Source: Codonopsis lanceolata
Taxonomy: Eukaryota; Streptophyta; Magnoliopsida; Asterales; Campanulaceae
NCBI GenBank assembly: GCA_013146195.2
Contig: CM028384.1
Span: 72,515,990 to 72,579,989 of the forward strand
Direction of reading: 5' to 3'
DNA length: 64,000 bases
Part shown: positions 12,428-22,295 of the stretch, one piece after another
Layout of the letters: every line of letters begins with the position of its first letter
How positions within the stretch are numbered: position 1 is the first letter of the stretch
Made by a program: the position numbers and the translations under genes
Notes under the pieces: model-generated
Seen by the model: the letters and a program-made list of their open reading frames with translations, nothing else
The model's database searches: none
What the model was told of the DNA's origin: nothing

Positions 12428-12563
12428 AGCTTTTTATTTAAGTGGCTCAGACTAGTTGAATTACATGCTGCTACTCTAAAGACAAGGAAACATACAACCA
12501 CTCAAGTTCAACAATCAACACACACTACTAACAAAACAGACATTATAAAACATTCATGTGTCC

Positions 12564-14510
12564 TCAGTCGACCTCCTCAATCTTCGGACCGGAACCACCC
12601 CTAGCCCCCGCTGAGCCACCGCCAGGCATTCCATCACCCATAGGCACATCACCACCGCCTTGATACATTTTCTCAATTATCGGATTACAAACACCCTCCA
12701 ACTCCTTCAACTTGTCCTGCAGTTCATCCACCTCCGCCAACTGGTTCCTCTCCAGCCACTCTAGAGTATCATCCACTGCCTTCTCAATCTTCTGCTTCTC
12801 ATCCGCACCCAATTTCTCAGCAAACTTTTCATCCCTCACCGTATTCCTCATGTTATAAGCGTAATTCTCCAGAGCATTCTTTCCCTCCACCTTCTTCTTC
12901 ACCTCCTCATCCTCCGACTTGTACCGCTCTGCCTCCTGAACTAGTCTCTCAATCTCATCCTTGCTCAACCTCCCTTTGTCGTTGGTAATCGTAATCTTGT
13001 TCTTAACCCCAGCTGTTTTATCCTCCGCAGACACATTCAAAATCCCATTAGCATCGATATCAAACGTCACGTTAATTTGAGGAGCTCCTCTAGGTGCTGG
13101 TGGAATTCCGGTGAGCTCGAATTTTCCAAGGAGATTATTATCCTTGGTTCTTGCTCTTTCCCCTTCATAAACCTGAATTAACACCCCAGGCTGATTATCT
13201 GAATAGGTAGAAAATATCTGCTCTTTCTTGGTCGGGATTGTGGTGTTCCTCGGGATTAACACCGTCATAACACCACCAGCGGTCTCAAGCCCAAGGCTGA
13301 GAGGGGTGACATCCAGCAACAACAAATCTTGAACCTTCTCATCTCCTTCTCCGGTCAAAATTGCAGCCTGCACCGCAGCACCGTACGCAACCGCCTCATC
13401 CGGATTTATGCTCTTGCAAAGCTCCTTTCCATTGAAAAAATCCTGCAACAATTGCTGCACTTTGGGAATACGCGTCGACCCACCAACAAGAACCACCTCA
13501 TGAACTAGTGATTTATCAATTTTGGCATCAACCAAACACTTTTCCACCGGCTCCATACACTTTCTAAACAAATCCATACACAATTCCTCGAACCGAGCTC
13601 GAGTAATTGTCGCGTAAAAATCAATCCCTTCGTACAAGGAATCAACCTCAATTGTCGTCTGTGTGGACGAAGAAAGAGTCCTCTTCGCCCTCTCGCATGC
13701 CGTCCTCAGCCTCCGCAACGCCCGAGCATTCCCGCTAATATCCTTCTTATGCTTCCTTCGAAACTCCGAAACAAAATGATTCACCATTCTGTTATCAAAA
13801 TCCTCACCGCCCAAATGAGTATCACCGGCGGTAGACTTCACTTCGAAAATCCCTTCGTCAATCGTCAACAGCGACACATCAAAAGTACCCCCGCCCAAAT
13901 CGAAAATTAGAACATTCTGCTCGCCTCTCCTAGACGCCTTCTTATCCAATCCGTAAGCAATCGCCGCCGCCGTCGGCTCGTTAATAATCCTCATCACGTT
14001 CAGCCCCGAAATCACGCCAGCGTCCTTGGTCGCCTGCCTCTGGGAATCATTAAAATACGCCGGCACAGTGACAACGGCATTTTTAATAGAGTACCCCAAG
14101 AAAGCCTCTGCCGTCTCCTTCATCTTGACAAGCACCATGGACGAGATTTCTTCAGGGGCGAATTGTTTTTCCTCGCCTTTGTAATTGACTATGATCATGG
14201 GCTTGTCTCCAGGACCAGGTATGACCTTAAAAGGCCAGAGTTTCATGTCGGATTGAACAGAAGGGTCAGAGAATCTACGGCCAATGAGGCGTTTGGCGTC
14301 GAATACGGTATTCTGTGGGTTCATGGCGACTTGGTTTTTCGCAGCATCGCCGATGAGACGCTCGGTGTCGGTGAAGGCAACATAGGATGGGGTTGTACGG
14401 TTGCCTTGGTCGTTCGGGATGATCTCGACGCGGTCATTTTGCCATACGCCAACGCAGCTGTAGGTTGTGCCTAAGTCTATACCGATCGCTTTACCTTCTT
14501 TGGCAGCCAT
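12564..14510 (-). CDS. HSP70: Cytosolic heat shock protein 70
   Basis: ATP-dependent chaperone of the cytosolic/nuclear HSP70 class, 648 residues, the usual length. It binds exposed hydrophobic segments of unfolded proteins and works with J-domain co-chaperones and nucleotide exchange factors. Visible signatures: IDLGTTYS at residues 11-18, IFDLGGGTFDVSLL near 200 and VVLVGGSTRIPKVQ near 335 (the three HSP70 family motifs), and the C-terminal EEVD that docks TPR co-chaperones and marks the cytosolic form. The last 35 residues are glycine-rich (GGGDVPMGDGMPGG). I start at the ATG at 14510 (MAAKEGKAIGIDLGTTYS). The frame stays open to 14699, but that stretch includes the probable TATA box and aligns with nothing in the family. 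The gene has no intron, which is common in heat-inducible members, whereas constitutive HSC70 genes usually have one near codon 70. The sequence shows no defects. Confidence 0.97.
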   Translation of the reverse strand: MAAKEGKAIGIDLGTTYSCVGVWQNDRVEIIPNDQGNRTTPSYVAFTDTERLIGDAAKNQVAMNPQNTVFDAKRLIGRRFSDPSVQSDMKLWPFKVIPGPGDKPMIIVNYKGEEKQFAPEEISSMVLVKMKETAEAFLGYSIKNAVVTVPAYFNDSQRQATKDAGVISGLNVMRIINEPTAAAIAYGLDKKASRRGEQNVLIFDLGGGTFDVSLLTIDEGIFEVKSTAGDTHLGGEDFDNRMVNHFVSEFRRKHKKDISGNARALRRLRTACERAKRTLSSSTQTTIEVDSLYEGIDFYATITRARFEELCMDLFRKCMEPVEKCLVDAKIDKSLVHEVVLVGGSTRIPKVQQLLQDFFNGKELCKSINPDEAVAYGAAVQAAILTGEGDEKVQDLLLLDVTPLSLGLETAGGVMTVLIPRNTTIPTKKEQIFSTYSDNQPGVLIQVYEGERARTKDNNLLGKFELTGIPPAPRGAPQINVTFDIDANGILNVSAEDKTAGVKNKITITNDKGRLSKDEIERLVQEAERYKSEDEEVKKKVEGKNALENYAYNMRNTVRDEKFAEKLGADEKQKIEKAVDDTLEWLERNQLAEVDELQDKLKELEGVCNPIIEKMYQGGGDVPMGDGMPGGGSAGARGGSGPKIEEVD

Positions 14511-14626
14511 TGATGAGAAAGAAAAAGCTTGAGAATTTGAGAAAATATGTGAGCAAATTGAAAATTGTTTTTGTGTGTTTAATTGATTTGAGCAAAATTT
14601 GAAGTTTAATTTGGATTTGATTTCGG

Positions 14627-14668
14627 TTATATAAGTGATTTGATGGAGGAATTGAGAATCTTCGAGAG
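14627..14668 (-). promoter_or_regulatory. HSP70 core promoter: TATA box and candidate heat shock element
   Basis: A TATA-like TTATATAA lies at 14627-14634, about 117 bp upstream of the HSP70 start codon. About 21 bp further upstream, 14656-14668 reads GAATCTTCGAGAG on the plus strand, which fits three alternating units of a heat shock element (GAAnnTTCnnGAR) with a mismatch in the last unit. Position and pattern suit a heat-inducible HSP70 gene. This is pattern matching only. Confidence 0.5.
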
Positions 14669-14739
14669 GTGGGGGGAAGAAGAACAGAGTGGCAAGCAAG
14701 GAGCGAGATAGTTCTGGAGGCGGGAAGGGCTTCGGTCAT

Positions 14740-15760
14740 CGGTTGATATACTGTGAAGGGCGTGATGAGGTGTACTGTTTAATCATGGTATGCTTACACG
14801 TGGATTTTCTCAAACAATCTACATGCTACTACTAGCTCCTCTTTTTCTTCTTCTGGGAACACTTTTTTGAGTGCGTTTGTCGTACTCACATGACTACATT
14901 AGTACTGCCCCTTCCGTAATCAAATAACCGTACAGTTCCATTAATACCTTTAAATCTGTTAATTCGTCCAAATTGATTTGAAAACTAACCGATTCGACCC
15001 GTTATTTTTAGGGTCAAAACGAAAACGAGTTATCTAATTCTACCTAAAAAATTAACATGTTAATTTGGGTCGAGTTAAAATGAGTCGAACCCGTTATCCA
15101 ATTTGATTCGTTATTTTGTTGCTATATAAATATAAGTTTTTTGATGGCAAATGTTGACTGAAACGGGTCAACCCGCTCCGACACGCTATCTACATCGACC
15201 CAAACTGTTTCGACCAATTTAATTTTAGGTTATAACAAGACAAGACACGTTACCCGTTTCTATCCAACCCATAACCGAATCAACCTATTCAATCGCCAGC
15301 CATATCCATATTTAAAGTAAGTAGAAAAAATAAGAATAAAATAATAAAAATGTTTTTCTAAAATGTAAAGTTTTGAAAAAATGACAATTATTTAAGAACA
15401 GACGAGAAAAGAAAGGTAAACAATAATTTGAAAATGGGTGAAGTAATTAATTGTATTATAAATCTTTGTGTAATGGTGGTTTTTTATAATGCCCTTGAGC
15501 ATGTGTCATAATTAAAATATGTTAACAAAATAAGGATAAAGTGATAAAAGTGTTTTTTTTTAGTTTTGAAATATAATAATTATTTTGAAATAAATAAAGA
15601 AAAAAAGAGGATAATTATTTAGAAACGGAGGGAGTACATCCATTTTATTTTACTACCTTCATTCTCTATTTGAAAAGTCCAATTATTGAAGAATACCCTC
15701 ATTTTCCATGTTTGAAAAGTCAAATTGAACCCCAGCAAGCCCAATACGTTTGCATCATCA
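14740..15760. other. Intergenic DNA with GACCCG/CGGGTC motif clusters
   Basis: No gene is seen. From about 14995 to 15300 the motifs GACCCG, CGGGTC and their variants recur on both strands, as is common in the subterminal parts of plant hAT-like nonautonomous elements. A similar cluster occurs at 19415-19545. Around 15605-15640 there is a single GGAGGGAGTA end of a Stowaway-type MITE without an obvious partner. Confidence 0.4.
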
Positions 15761-15769
15761 TAATATAAA

Positions 15770-17219
15770 GGCAAAACACACAAATGGACCACCCAACTTT
15801 CTCAGTGTTTGCAATTCGACTGCTGAAAGTTAGAAATATCTATTTTGGTCATCCAACTTTAGTCCAGTTGCAAGCGAGCTCATTTTCTAACGAGCGTTAG
15901 ACCTGGACATTAAATTAAGGGACAAAATAGAAAAAACAACGTTAAAAATATCAAAATTATTTTAATTACTTGAAAGATGTAAAAAGACAAAAAAAAAAAA
16001 CTACAAACTAATACCTAATTCTCAATTTTTGCCATTGAACAAACCCAGAACAATTCAAATCTAAACCCAAATAAAAAACATTTATTTTCATCAAAACTCG
16101 GCAATTCCATCAAGACATGTTTATCAAGAAAAAAAGCTAAAACATTGTTGGTTTGAATCTATCTTCAGCTCTTTCTTGAGTCTATTCTCTCTCCCAAATC
16201 GTCCCTAAAATTGTTGTTTTCTCCGGCGAACACAACTCGCACAATCGACGAGGAAGTGGCAGTCAGTTTGAGGTCCCGCAAAGCCGCATTGAAGACCTTC
16301 GTGAATTGCTGGTGGACATAGTTTGAAGCCCTGCCCCTATAAATCACCACCAGGATTGTTGGTGGACAAAGAATGAAGGTTGGATCTAGGACGTTGATTT
16401 GAGGGAGAGCAAACTGGGAGATGAAAGGTCTCGGTTAGATCTAGGTGAGGAGAGGGCTGGGGTTGGTGCCGCTTGGCCGGAGACGGAGCTAGCCAGACTG
16501 GTAGTGGAAGAGATCGGCCGGATCTGTGACGTATATTTGAAGGAGAACGATCTGGGAGATGAGAAGAAACCATCGACGTTTGGAGAAGTCTGGCTCGTGG
16601 ACAGGGGTTGTGTTGTCGTCATCGGCGGTGGAACAGATCTAGAGCAGGGAGGAGGAGAGAATGAGAGTGGGGAGAAGGGGAAAACGTAAGCGAAAAGGTG
16701 GCAAAAAGGGCGCCATTGTTGTGGAGTAGGAGGAGAGAAAAAAATTTGAGGTGTGAAGTTTCTTAAAAAAAATGTCCTAGTCTAGTTGGATTGCTTCAAA
16801 AAATGGAGGTGTGAAGACGTGAAGTTGCTTCAAAAAATGGAGGTTTTCATCTCTTTTTCCTTCTAAATTCCAGTCAAATTCATTCTATTGACTTGACCAG
16901 ATGAAGATGAATCTAGCTTTTGAGTTTCATAATAAGTCGGGTTGTTGGGTTTTCTTCCCGAAGAAGATGAAGATCAACAATAAACATTATTGACCCTAAA
17001 CGTTTAACCCCTAAACATTTTTGGGTTACAATTGGACCCCTTTTTATAGGGGCAAAATAGAGAAATTACATAAAGAAAACGTCCTAGTCTAACGGGCGAT
17101 GGAAAATGAGCTCACTTGCAATAGAACAAAAGTTGAGTGACCAAAATAAATATTTCAAACTTTCGGTGACCAAATTACAAAAAGTGAGAAATTTGGGTGG
17201 CTCATTTGTGTGTTTTGCC
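15770..17219. mobile_element. Nonautonomous Mutator-like element with long TIRs (possible Pack-MULE)
   Basis: A 1450-bp element bounded by long terminal inverted repeats of about 140 bp. The left end starts GGCAAAACACACAAATGGAC and the right end is its diverged inverse, ending TTTGTGTGTTTTGCC. It is flanked by an exact 9-bp direct repeat TAATATAAA (15761-15769 and 17220-17228). Long TIRs plus a 9-bp target duplication are diagnostic of Mutator-like elements. It has no transposase. The centre, about 16190-16700, is clearly more GC-rich than its surroundings and is open in several frames (for example 16399-16689 plus and 16386-16622 minus), as expected if a cellular gene fragment had been captured. 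I do not recognise the parent gene. Confidence 0.9.
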
Positions 17220-17277
17220 TAATATAAATAATTTTCTCATCCTACTTGATTATTTACATAATTTTTTTTATATATTA

Positions 17278-17502
17278 CTTCATATATCCTTAATTTATTG
17301 TCATGTTTGATTTTTTTAGTCAACTAAATATTTTTTAAATGCAATTTTGAGGTGTATTTTTTTCTAAAATCATAAAAACATGTAATTTACTACAAATTGC
17401 ATGGACTTTTTTTTTAAAAAAAAAGATACGTCAAATTTGCACTTAAAATATTTAATTTAACAAAAAAATCAAACTTGACAATAATTTAGAGACTAAAGGA
17501 AG
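17278..17502. mobile_element. Stowaway-like MITE next to the Mutator-like element
   Basis: A 225-bp palindromic unit between TA dinucleotides. The left arm reads CTTCATATATCCTTAATTTA then TTGTCATGTTTGA; the right arm carries the inverse TCAAACTTGACAATAATTTA and ends in AAAGGAAG. The whole is strongly hairpin-forming and AT-rich, with no coding capacity. Confidence 0.65.
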
Positions 17503-17675
17503 TATACAAATGAAACATGGCCAAATTTTTGTTTCCATGTCCGTAAATACAAATAAAACTTTAATTAATACTCACTTTGTTCTACCTGAAGAATGCATAT
17601 TTGAAAAAAATCTAATTATTAAAATATATATATAAACAAAAATATTTGACCGTTCTTGACTCCAGAAGAAACCAA

Positions 17676-17739
17676 GCCCACATATCTTATTTGTCATGCT
17701 CACCTCAGCCCACATATCTTATTTGTCATGCTCACCTCA
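17676..17739. repeat. Exact 32-bp tandem duplication
   Basis: Two exact copies of a 32-bp unit beginning GCCCACATATCTTATTTGTC, at 17676-17707 and 17708-17739. Perfect identity indicates a recent local duplication. Confidence 0.95.
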
Positions 17740-19700
17740 GTTCAAGTCCATTACATGGACCTTCAGCGTGGTTACCCTTTTTTATAGCGTTATCATATTT
17801 GTATTTTCAATTATATTACTCTTTTCATCCCAAAATTATTGTTTTTTTTTAATATTGGTATAATGTGTCGTTTCCTAAGTCCATCTGCACGTGACCCATA
17901 ATTAAAGTATGAAGAAAAAAATAAGGATAAAATGATAAAAATATTGTCCTAAAAGAAAAATTACAAAGAATATAGTTTTTTTTGAGACGGACTAAAAAGA
18001 AAAGTAGAACAATAATTTTGTGACCAAATGAATATGAAACAACATTTTTATTCTAAAAATACATTTGTTTTCCATGAAGGAAACATGTTTGAGCTCAAGT
18101 AATAATTAAGGAGAAATTGTTGGTCGGTTCCCTTTCCTAAGTTTATAACCTCTCCAGTCATGTGTTTTTTTTTCAACTGCTAAAGTCCATTTTTGTAAAA
18201 TCGTTCTTAAAATACCTGTAGAAGATAAATAACGACATCATGTAGCAGGGATGAGAGAAAAGGATGGGGAAGTAGGGTGGTGATGTTTTTTATTCATTTT
18301 GAATTCGATTACTCCACCACCTTAACTTTCCACTCTATTTCCTCTTCATCTATCAATTTACAGTTTCACCTGTGTCTTCTTCTTTTTTTTCATCTACTGA
18401 TTTTAGTTTCACTTGTGTCTTCTTCTTATTCTTCTTTCATTGTGTTTTGTGTGTTTGATTCAATATGGATTCAATTTTGTGTGTTATATTGTTATACATG
18501 TAAACTGTTCGATAAAATGCCCAAAATTAAATATGTATCATTTGTGAATCGTCATCCATTGATTTGGATTTTGGATGCAGAAAGATAGATCAATTTGGAT
18601 TGTTTATTGATTGTGTACAAGAAAGCGGGGATATGAAGCTCTGGTTCATTACAATTTTGTAGCGTGATGCATCAATTATGTCACAACCCGACTCGAATCT
18701 CTATATGAAATCCCAATGTCGCGCTGTGAAAACAATCTAAAAGACGAACATGCACCTGCTAAGCACAATGACGTATGTCAACAATCGAACCGAACAAGCT
18801 CTAACAAGAACGTAAAGCCATAACGGCGATACGGGACAACAAAAACCAAAAACATGCGGAAGCAAATCATAAGTGGAACCCAAGCCTTCAATTCCAAAAC
18901 ACGGAACGCAAGAGTGAAGGACGACTATCTCTCGACAATTCTTCGACACGCGTAATGCAACATTTCGCACGGGCAACAAACCATCGGCAAACCTAAGGCC
19001 GGTGAAATAACAAGATCCTAACTTGTACAACAATGACTCTACGTCTAATACATGACGGAGGGAAAACCAACTAATAACATGAGTCTATTACTCTGAGATT
19101 CTAAACAACAATCTCAACGACTATAGGTGCCGAAGATAACAACAACAACAATACTACTAGAATCCACGAACTAAAGCAAGCTCGGAAACACAATGGAAAT
19201 AAACCTACTAAACAGATACAAGGCTCGACCATACTAGTCGGTTCCAAAATAATAAAATAACAGAAATACTAACACAATCTACCCAAGTAAAGTTTACATA
19301 ACTTTACATATGTGTCTTACAGAAATAATAAATACAAATATAATAACTCCAAGGTATTGCCCGGAAGACCACCTGCTATCAATTTTTTGATTTATAAATA
19401 TATGTTCTTGGTAGAAAATGTGGGTCTAAACGGGTCGACCCGTTTCGACACAATCCATTTAATATTTGGGCTATAATGGAGTGTGACCCGTTTCGATAAG
19501 TTACACATTTCGATTTGACCCGACCTACACAATGGTCGTCCCTAGATATAAGGTAGTGAAGAAAGAGGGTCGGTGGTTGGGGAAAGGATATGTGTGTAAG
19601 AATTTTAGGTTTCAAACTAGGTAAGGACAATATAGAAATACAAAAGGGGTATACTCAGAGTTTTTGAAGATTTTAAATTCTATGGGGTTTACTTAGTGAT
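17740..19700. other. Intergenic DNA without a recognisable gene
   Basis: AT-rich intergenic sequence. A MITE-like fragment with ends resembling CTTTTCATCCCAAAATTATTG lies around 17820-18030. From 18665 to 19380 the base composition shifts to less AT-rich DNA with a minus-strand open stretch (18737-19033) that matches no family I know; it may be a piece of an old transposable element. GACCCG-type motifs cluster at 19415-19545. Confidence 0.35.
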
Positions 19701-19739
19701 AGTAAAGCCAATGGAGGTTTTCCTTCAAATCTTCATAGA

Positions 19740-20282
19740 TTTTTGCCAAACAATGGAGGTTTTTAAAAAATCAAAACCAAATCAGTTGATGATTTAAAAC
19801 CAAGAGGTTCGGCAGATGAACCCCAGGAATTCACGATATCTACACAACAGCCCCTGCAGAAACTATGCGTTTTGGGCCACAGCCCATCAAAATGACGTCG
19901 TTTTGATGGGCCAAATTTGAAAAAAAAAGAAGCAGCCGACAAGCCCCTGCACCAGCTTTCCACGTGTCATTAAAGTGGCGGTTGGGGAGTTTTTTTGTTT
20001 ATCTGCTGTTTAAGGGCAGTTTGGACATTCAAAAAAGATTTTTTAATAAAAAAAACAATACTCATTTTTATCTATAAATAGAGACTTGGTTTGCCTCATT
20101 TGGATACCAAATGAATTTTTGGTAAAATTTGAAAGAATATATTAAATTAATAAAGATAAAGATGGTGGGGTAGGTAAAGTTGTTGGAGATAAAGATGGTG
20201 GGGTATGTAAATGTATTAGATTTTGTGCCATCATTGGGAGAGTTTTTTTTTTTGTTTTAAATCAAATAGGTATCTAATCGAT

Positions 20283-20285
<3 letters not shown>
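19740..20285. mobile_element. Remnant of the same element family as 56052-56825
   Basis: This segment shares an ordered series of motifs with the Harbinger-like element at 56052-56825: ATGACGTCGTTTT (AACGACGTCATTT there), GCAGCCGACA, ATCTATAAATAGAGACTTGG (ATCTATAAATAAAGACTAGG there), TGGTAAAATTTGA and GTAAAGTTGTTGGAGATAAA. I could not find matching terminal inverted repeats here, and the right side runs into an AT microsatellite, so it is probably truncated. The conserved CTATAAATAG block would serve as a TATA box if the element were ever transcribed. Confidence 0.6.

Positions 20286-20287
<2 letters not shown>

Positions 20288-20328
<41 letters not shown>
20288..20328. repeat. (AT)n microsatellite
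   Basis: About twenty uninterrupted AT dinucleotides following TTAGTTT. Likely to vary in length between individuals. Confidence 0.95.
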
Positions 20329-20329
<1 letters not shown>

Positions 20330-20519
20330 GACAATGGTGAATTTCTCCCTCCAAATCTCACTTTTGAACTATTAACTTTTAAGTTACCATTTCACTCTTT
20401 TCTCATATCTTCTCTGGTTGCATTTCTATTTCTCTTTCCGTTTCCTCTATATTTTCTCTCTCATCACCACCATCACCTCTCTTTTAAATATGTTAAACAT
20501 TTTTCTCTCTTTAAATATA

Positions 20520-21300
20520 AAAAATAGTAACTAAAACAAAAATAATAGTTCCGGAGTCAAGAAAACAAAAATATAAGAGACTAGTAAAATAAAAATAATT
20601 TATGGTGCAAACAACTATAAAAAAATAAAAGTTACAGAATCAACAAAACAAAAAAAATTTAATGCGGAGGTTAGTAAAATAAAATAATTTACAGAACAAA
20701 AGTTTAAAACAAGTTCTTAAAAATATACATGTAAAACAAAATACGTTAGTAAAATAAAAAATTTAATGAAACAAAAATAATAGTTACAAAGTCAATAAAA
20801 ACAAAAATAATTTAAACTAAGGTTACTAAAAGAATAAAAATAATTTACGAAACAAAATTTTAAAACAAATTCTTAAAAATAGCTATGTAAAACAAAAATA
20901 CATTAGTTAAATAAAAATATTTGATGGAACAAATAGTTATAGAGTCAATAAAACAAAAATAATTTAAACCGATGTTAGTAAAATTATAAAAATAATTTAC
21001 AAAACAAAATTTTAAAACAAATTCTTAAAAATAGTTAGGTAAAACAAAAATATGTTAGTAAAATAAAAATATTTGATGGAACAAAAATAATAGTTACAGA
21101 GTCAATAAAACAAAACAATTTAAATTGAGGTCAGTAAAATAATAATAAAAAATTACAGAACAATTTTTTTTCCGTAAAACTAATTCTTAAAAATAAAACA
21201 AAAATAATAGTTACGAAGTCAATAATAATAAAAAATATATAATGGAAGTTATTAAAATCAAAATAATTTACAAAACAAAAATAATTGTTAACGGTAAAAA
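20520..21300. repeat. AT-rich tandem repeat, ~155-bp unit, about 5 copies
   Basis: Successive copies carry the same order of motifs: AATAGTTACAGAGTCAATAA, then AACAAAAATAATTTAAA, then GGTTAGTAAAATAA, then ATTTACAAAACAAAATTTTA, then AACAAATTCTTAAAAATAG. The AGTTAC landmark falls near 20630, 20782, 20935 and 21092, giving periods of about 152-157 bp; outer copies at 20547 and 21209 are shortened. The sequence is extremely A-rich on the plus strand and noncoding. Confidence 0.8.
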
Positions 21301-22295
21301 TAATTTCGTTATTTTTATTTTAGCTTATTTTTTTTCTCAGAAATTTATTTATTCATAAAATACAAATATGATTTAATAAAAATAATCATTTACAAGGAAG
21401 AACTTATTTGAGTTCACATTCGATTTGAATGGCGAAAAAAAAAATAAGTTTGTTACAAGACATTCATTATACAGAGTTTTGAATAGTATAAAGTGTTCGG
21501 GTTTATCAGGCCATGGATTGACACTCAAAATTAGTGTTTCAGTAATGCTATTGAGAAACATTGACTATACTGCAGGGTTGTGCAATGAAACAAAACTAAT
21601 CATCATTAATCATGTGGATCACATTGTTGAAACAAAATTTTTGAAAAGAAGCAATGCTGGAGAAAATGTTTTTATCTCAAAATTGTCATTAACTTATCCA
21701 ATGTAAGACTGTCTTTTAAGTTTCAGAGAAAACAAGTTACATTGCTGGTATCATATGTAATGACAATTAACAAGTTTCAAAATCAATAATTGCACGCAAG
21801 TCTCTTTTAGAAAGAAAAAAAACCCAGTATTTAGCTAAAGACAATTATATGTCGTAGTTTCTAGAATAACAAATTATTTTGGTTTGAAGGTATTGATATG
21901 CAGTGAATATAAAAAAACTAACTAATAAGATAACAAATATTGTGTATAAAAATATTTTTTAGAATCTATAATGATTAGTGAAATACTTATGTGTAATTGT
22001 TAATAAATCGATCCTTCTTATTTTATTTATATATGATTTTATTGACGCACATTTAACACACAGATTGAAAAACTAATTAGTTTTAAATCGTATGAGTTTG
22101 ATTTTGAGTTTTATTTTTTATGATGGAGTAAACTTAGAGATTTTGGTGAAAATAGCGCTCCCCTAAGAAAAAGAGGGAGGGAGAGAGAGAGAGACGATAA
22201 TGGATAAGAGAAAACAGAGTCGCGCCTCTTTCGTTTAATCAGTTAAAATTACACACACTGTGCGCATTTGCGGTGTTGGAACTACCGGAGCTGCA
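21301..22295. promoter_or_regulatory. Upstream region of the IF3 gene
   Basis: No gene is recognised. The stretch from about 21420 to 21706 is open but resembles nothing known. The last 150 bases before the IF3 start contain a GA run (22166-22193) and become less AT-rich, as expected for a 5' UTR. I could not fix a transcription start. Confidence 0.3.

Noticed and set aside
14163..14474. Plus-strand ORF opposite HSP70
   Set aside because: Shadow of the HSP70 coding strand in a GC-rich conserved region; no similarity to known proteins.
14511..14699. In-frame N-terminal extension of HSP70 (63 residues)
   Set aside because: It would translate the TATA box and probable heat shock element, has no family similarity, and the HSP70 N-terminus starts properly at the ATG at 14510.
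18737..19033. Minus-strand gene of 98 codons
   Set aside because: No recognisable domain, no supporting exons and no promoter context; more likely an old transposable-element fragment.
22260..22295. Upstream ATG of the IF3 gene as the start
   Set aside because: Possible, but it adds 12 residues with no similarity to the family, and related plastid IF3 proteins begin MAG-.
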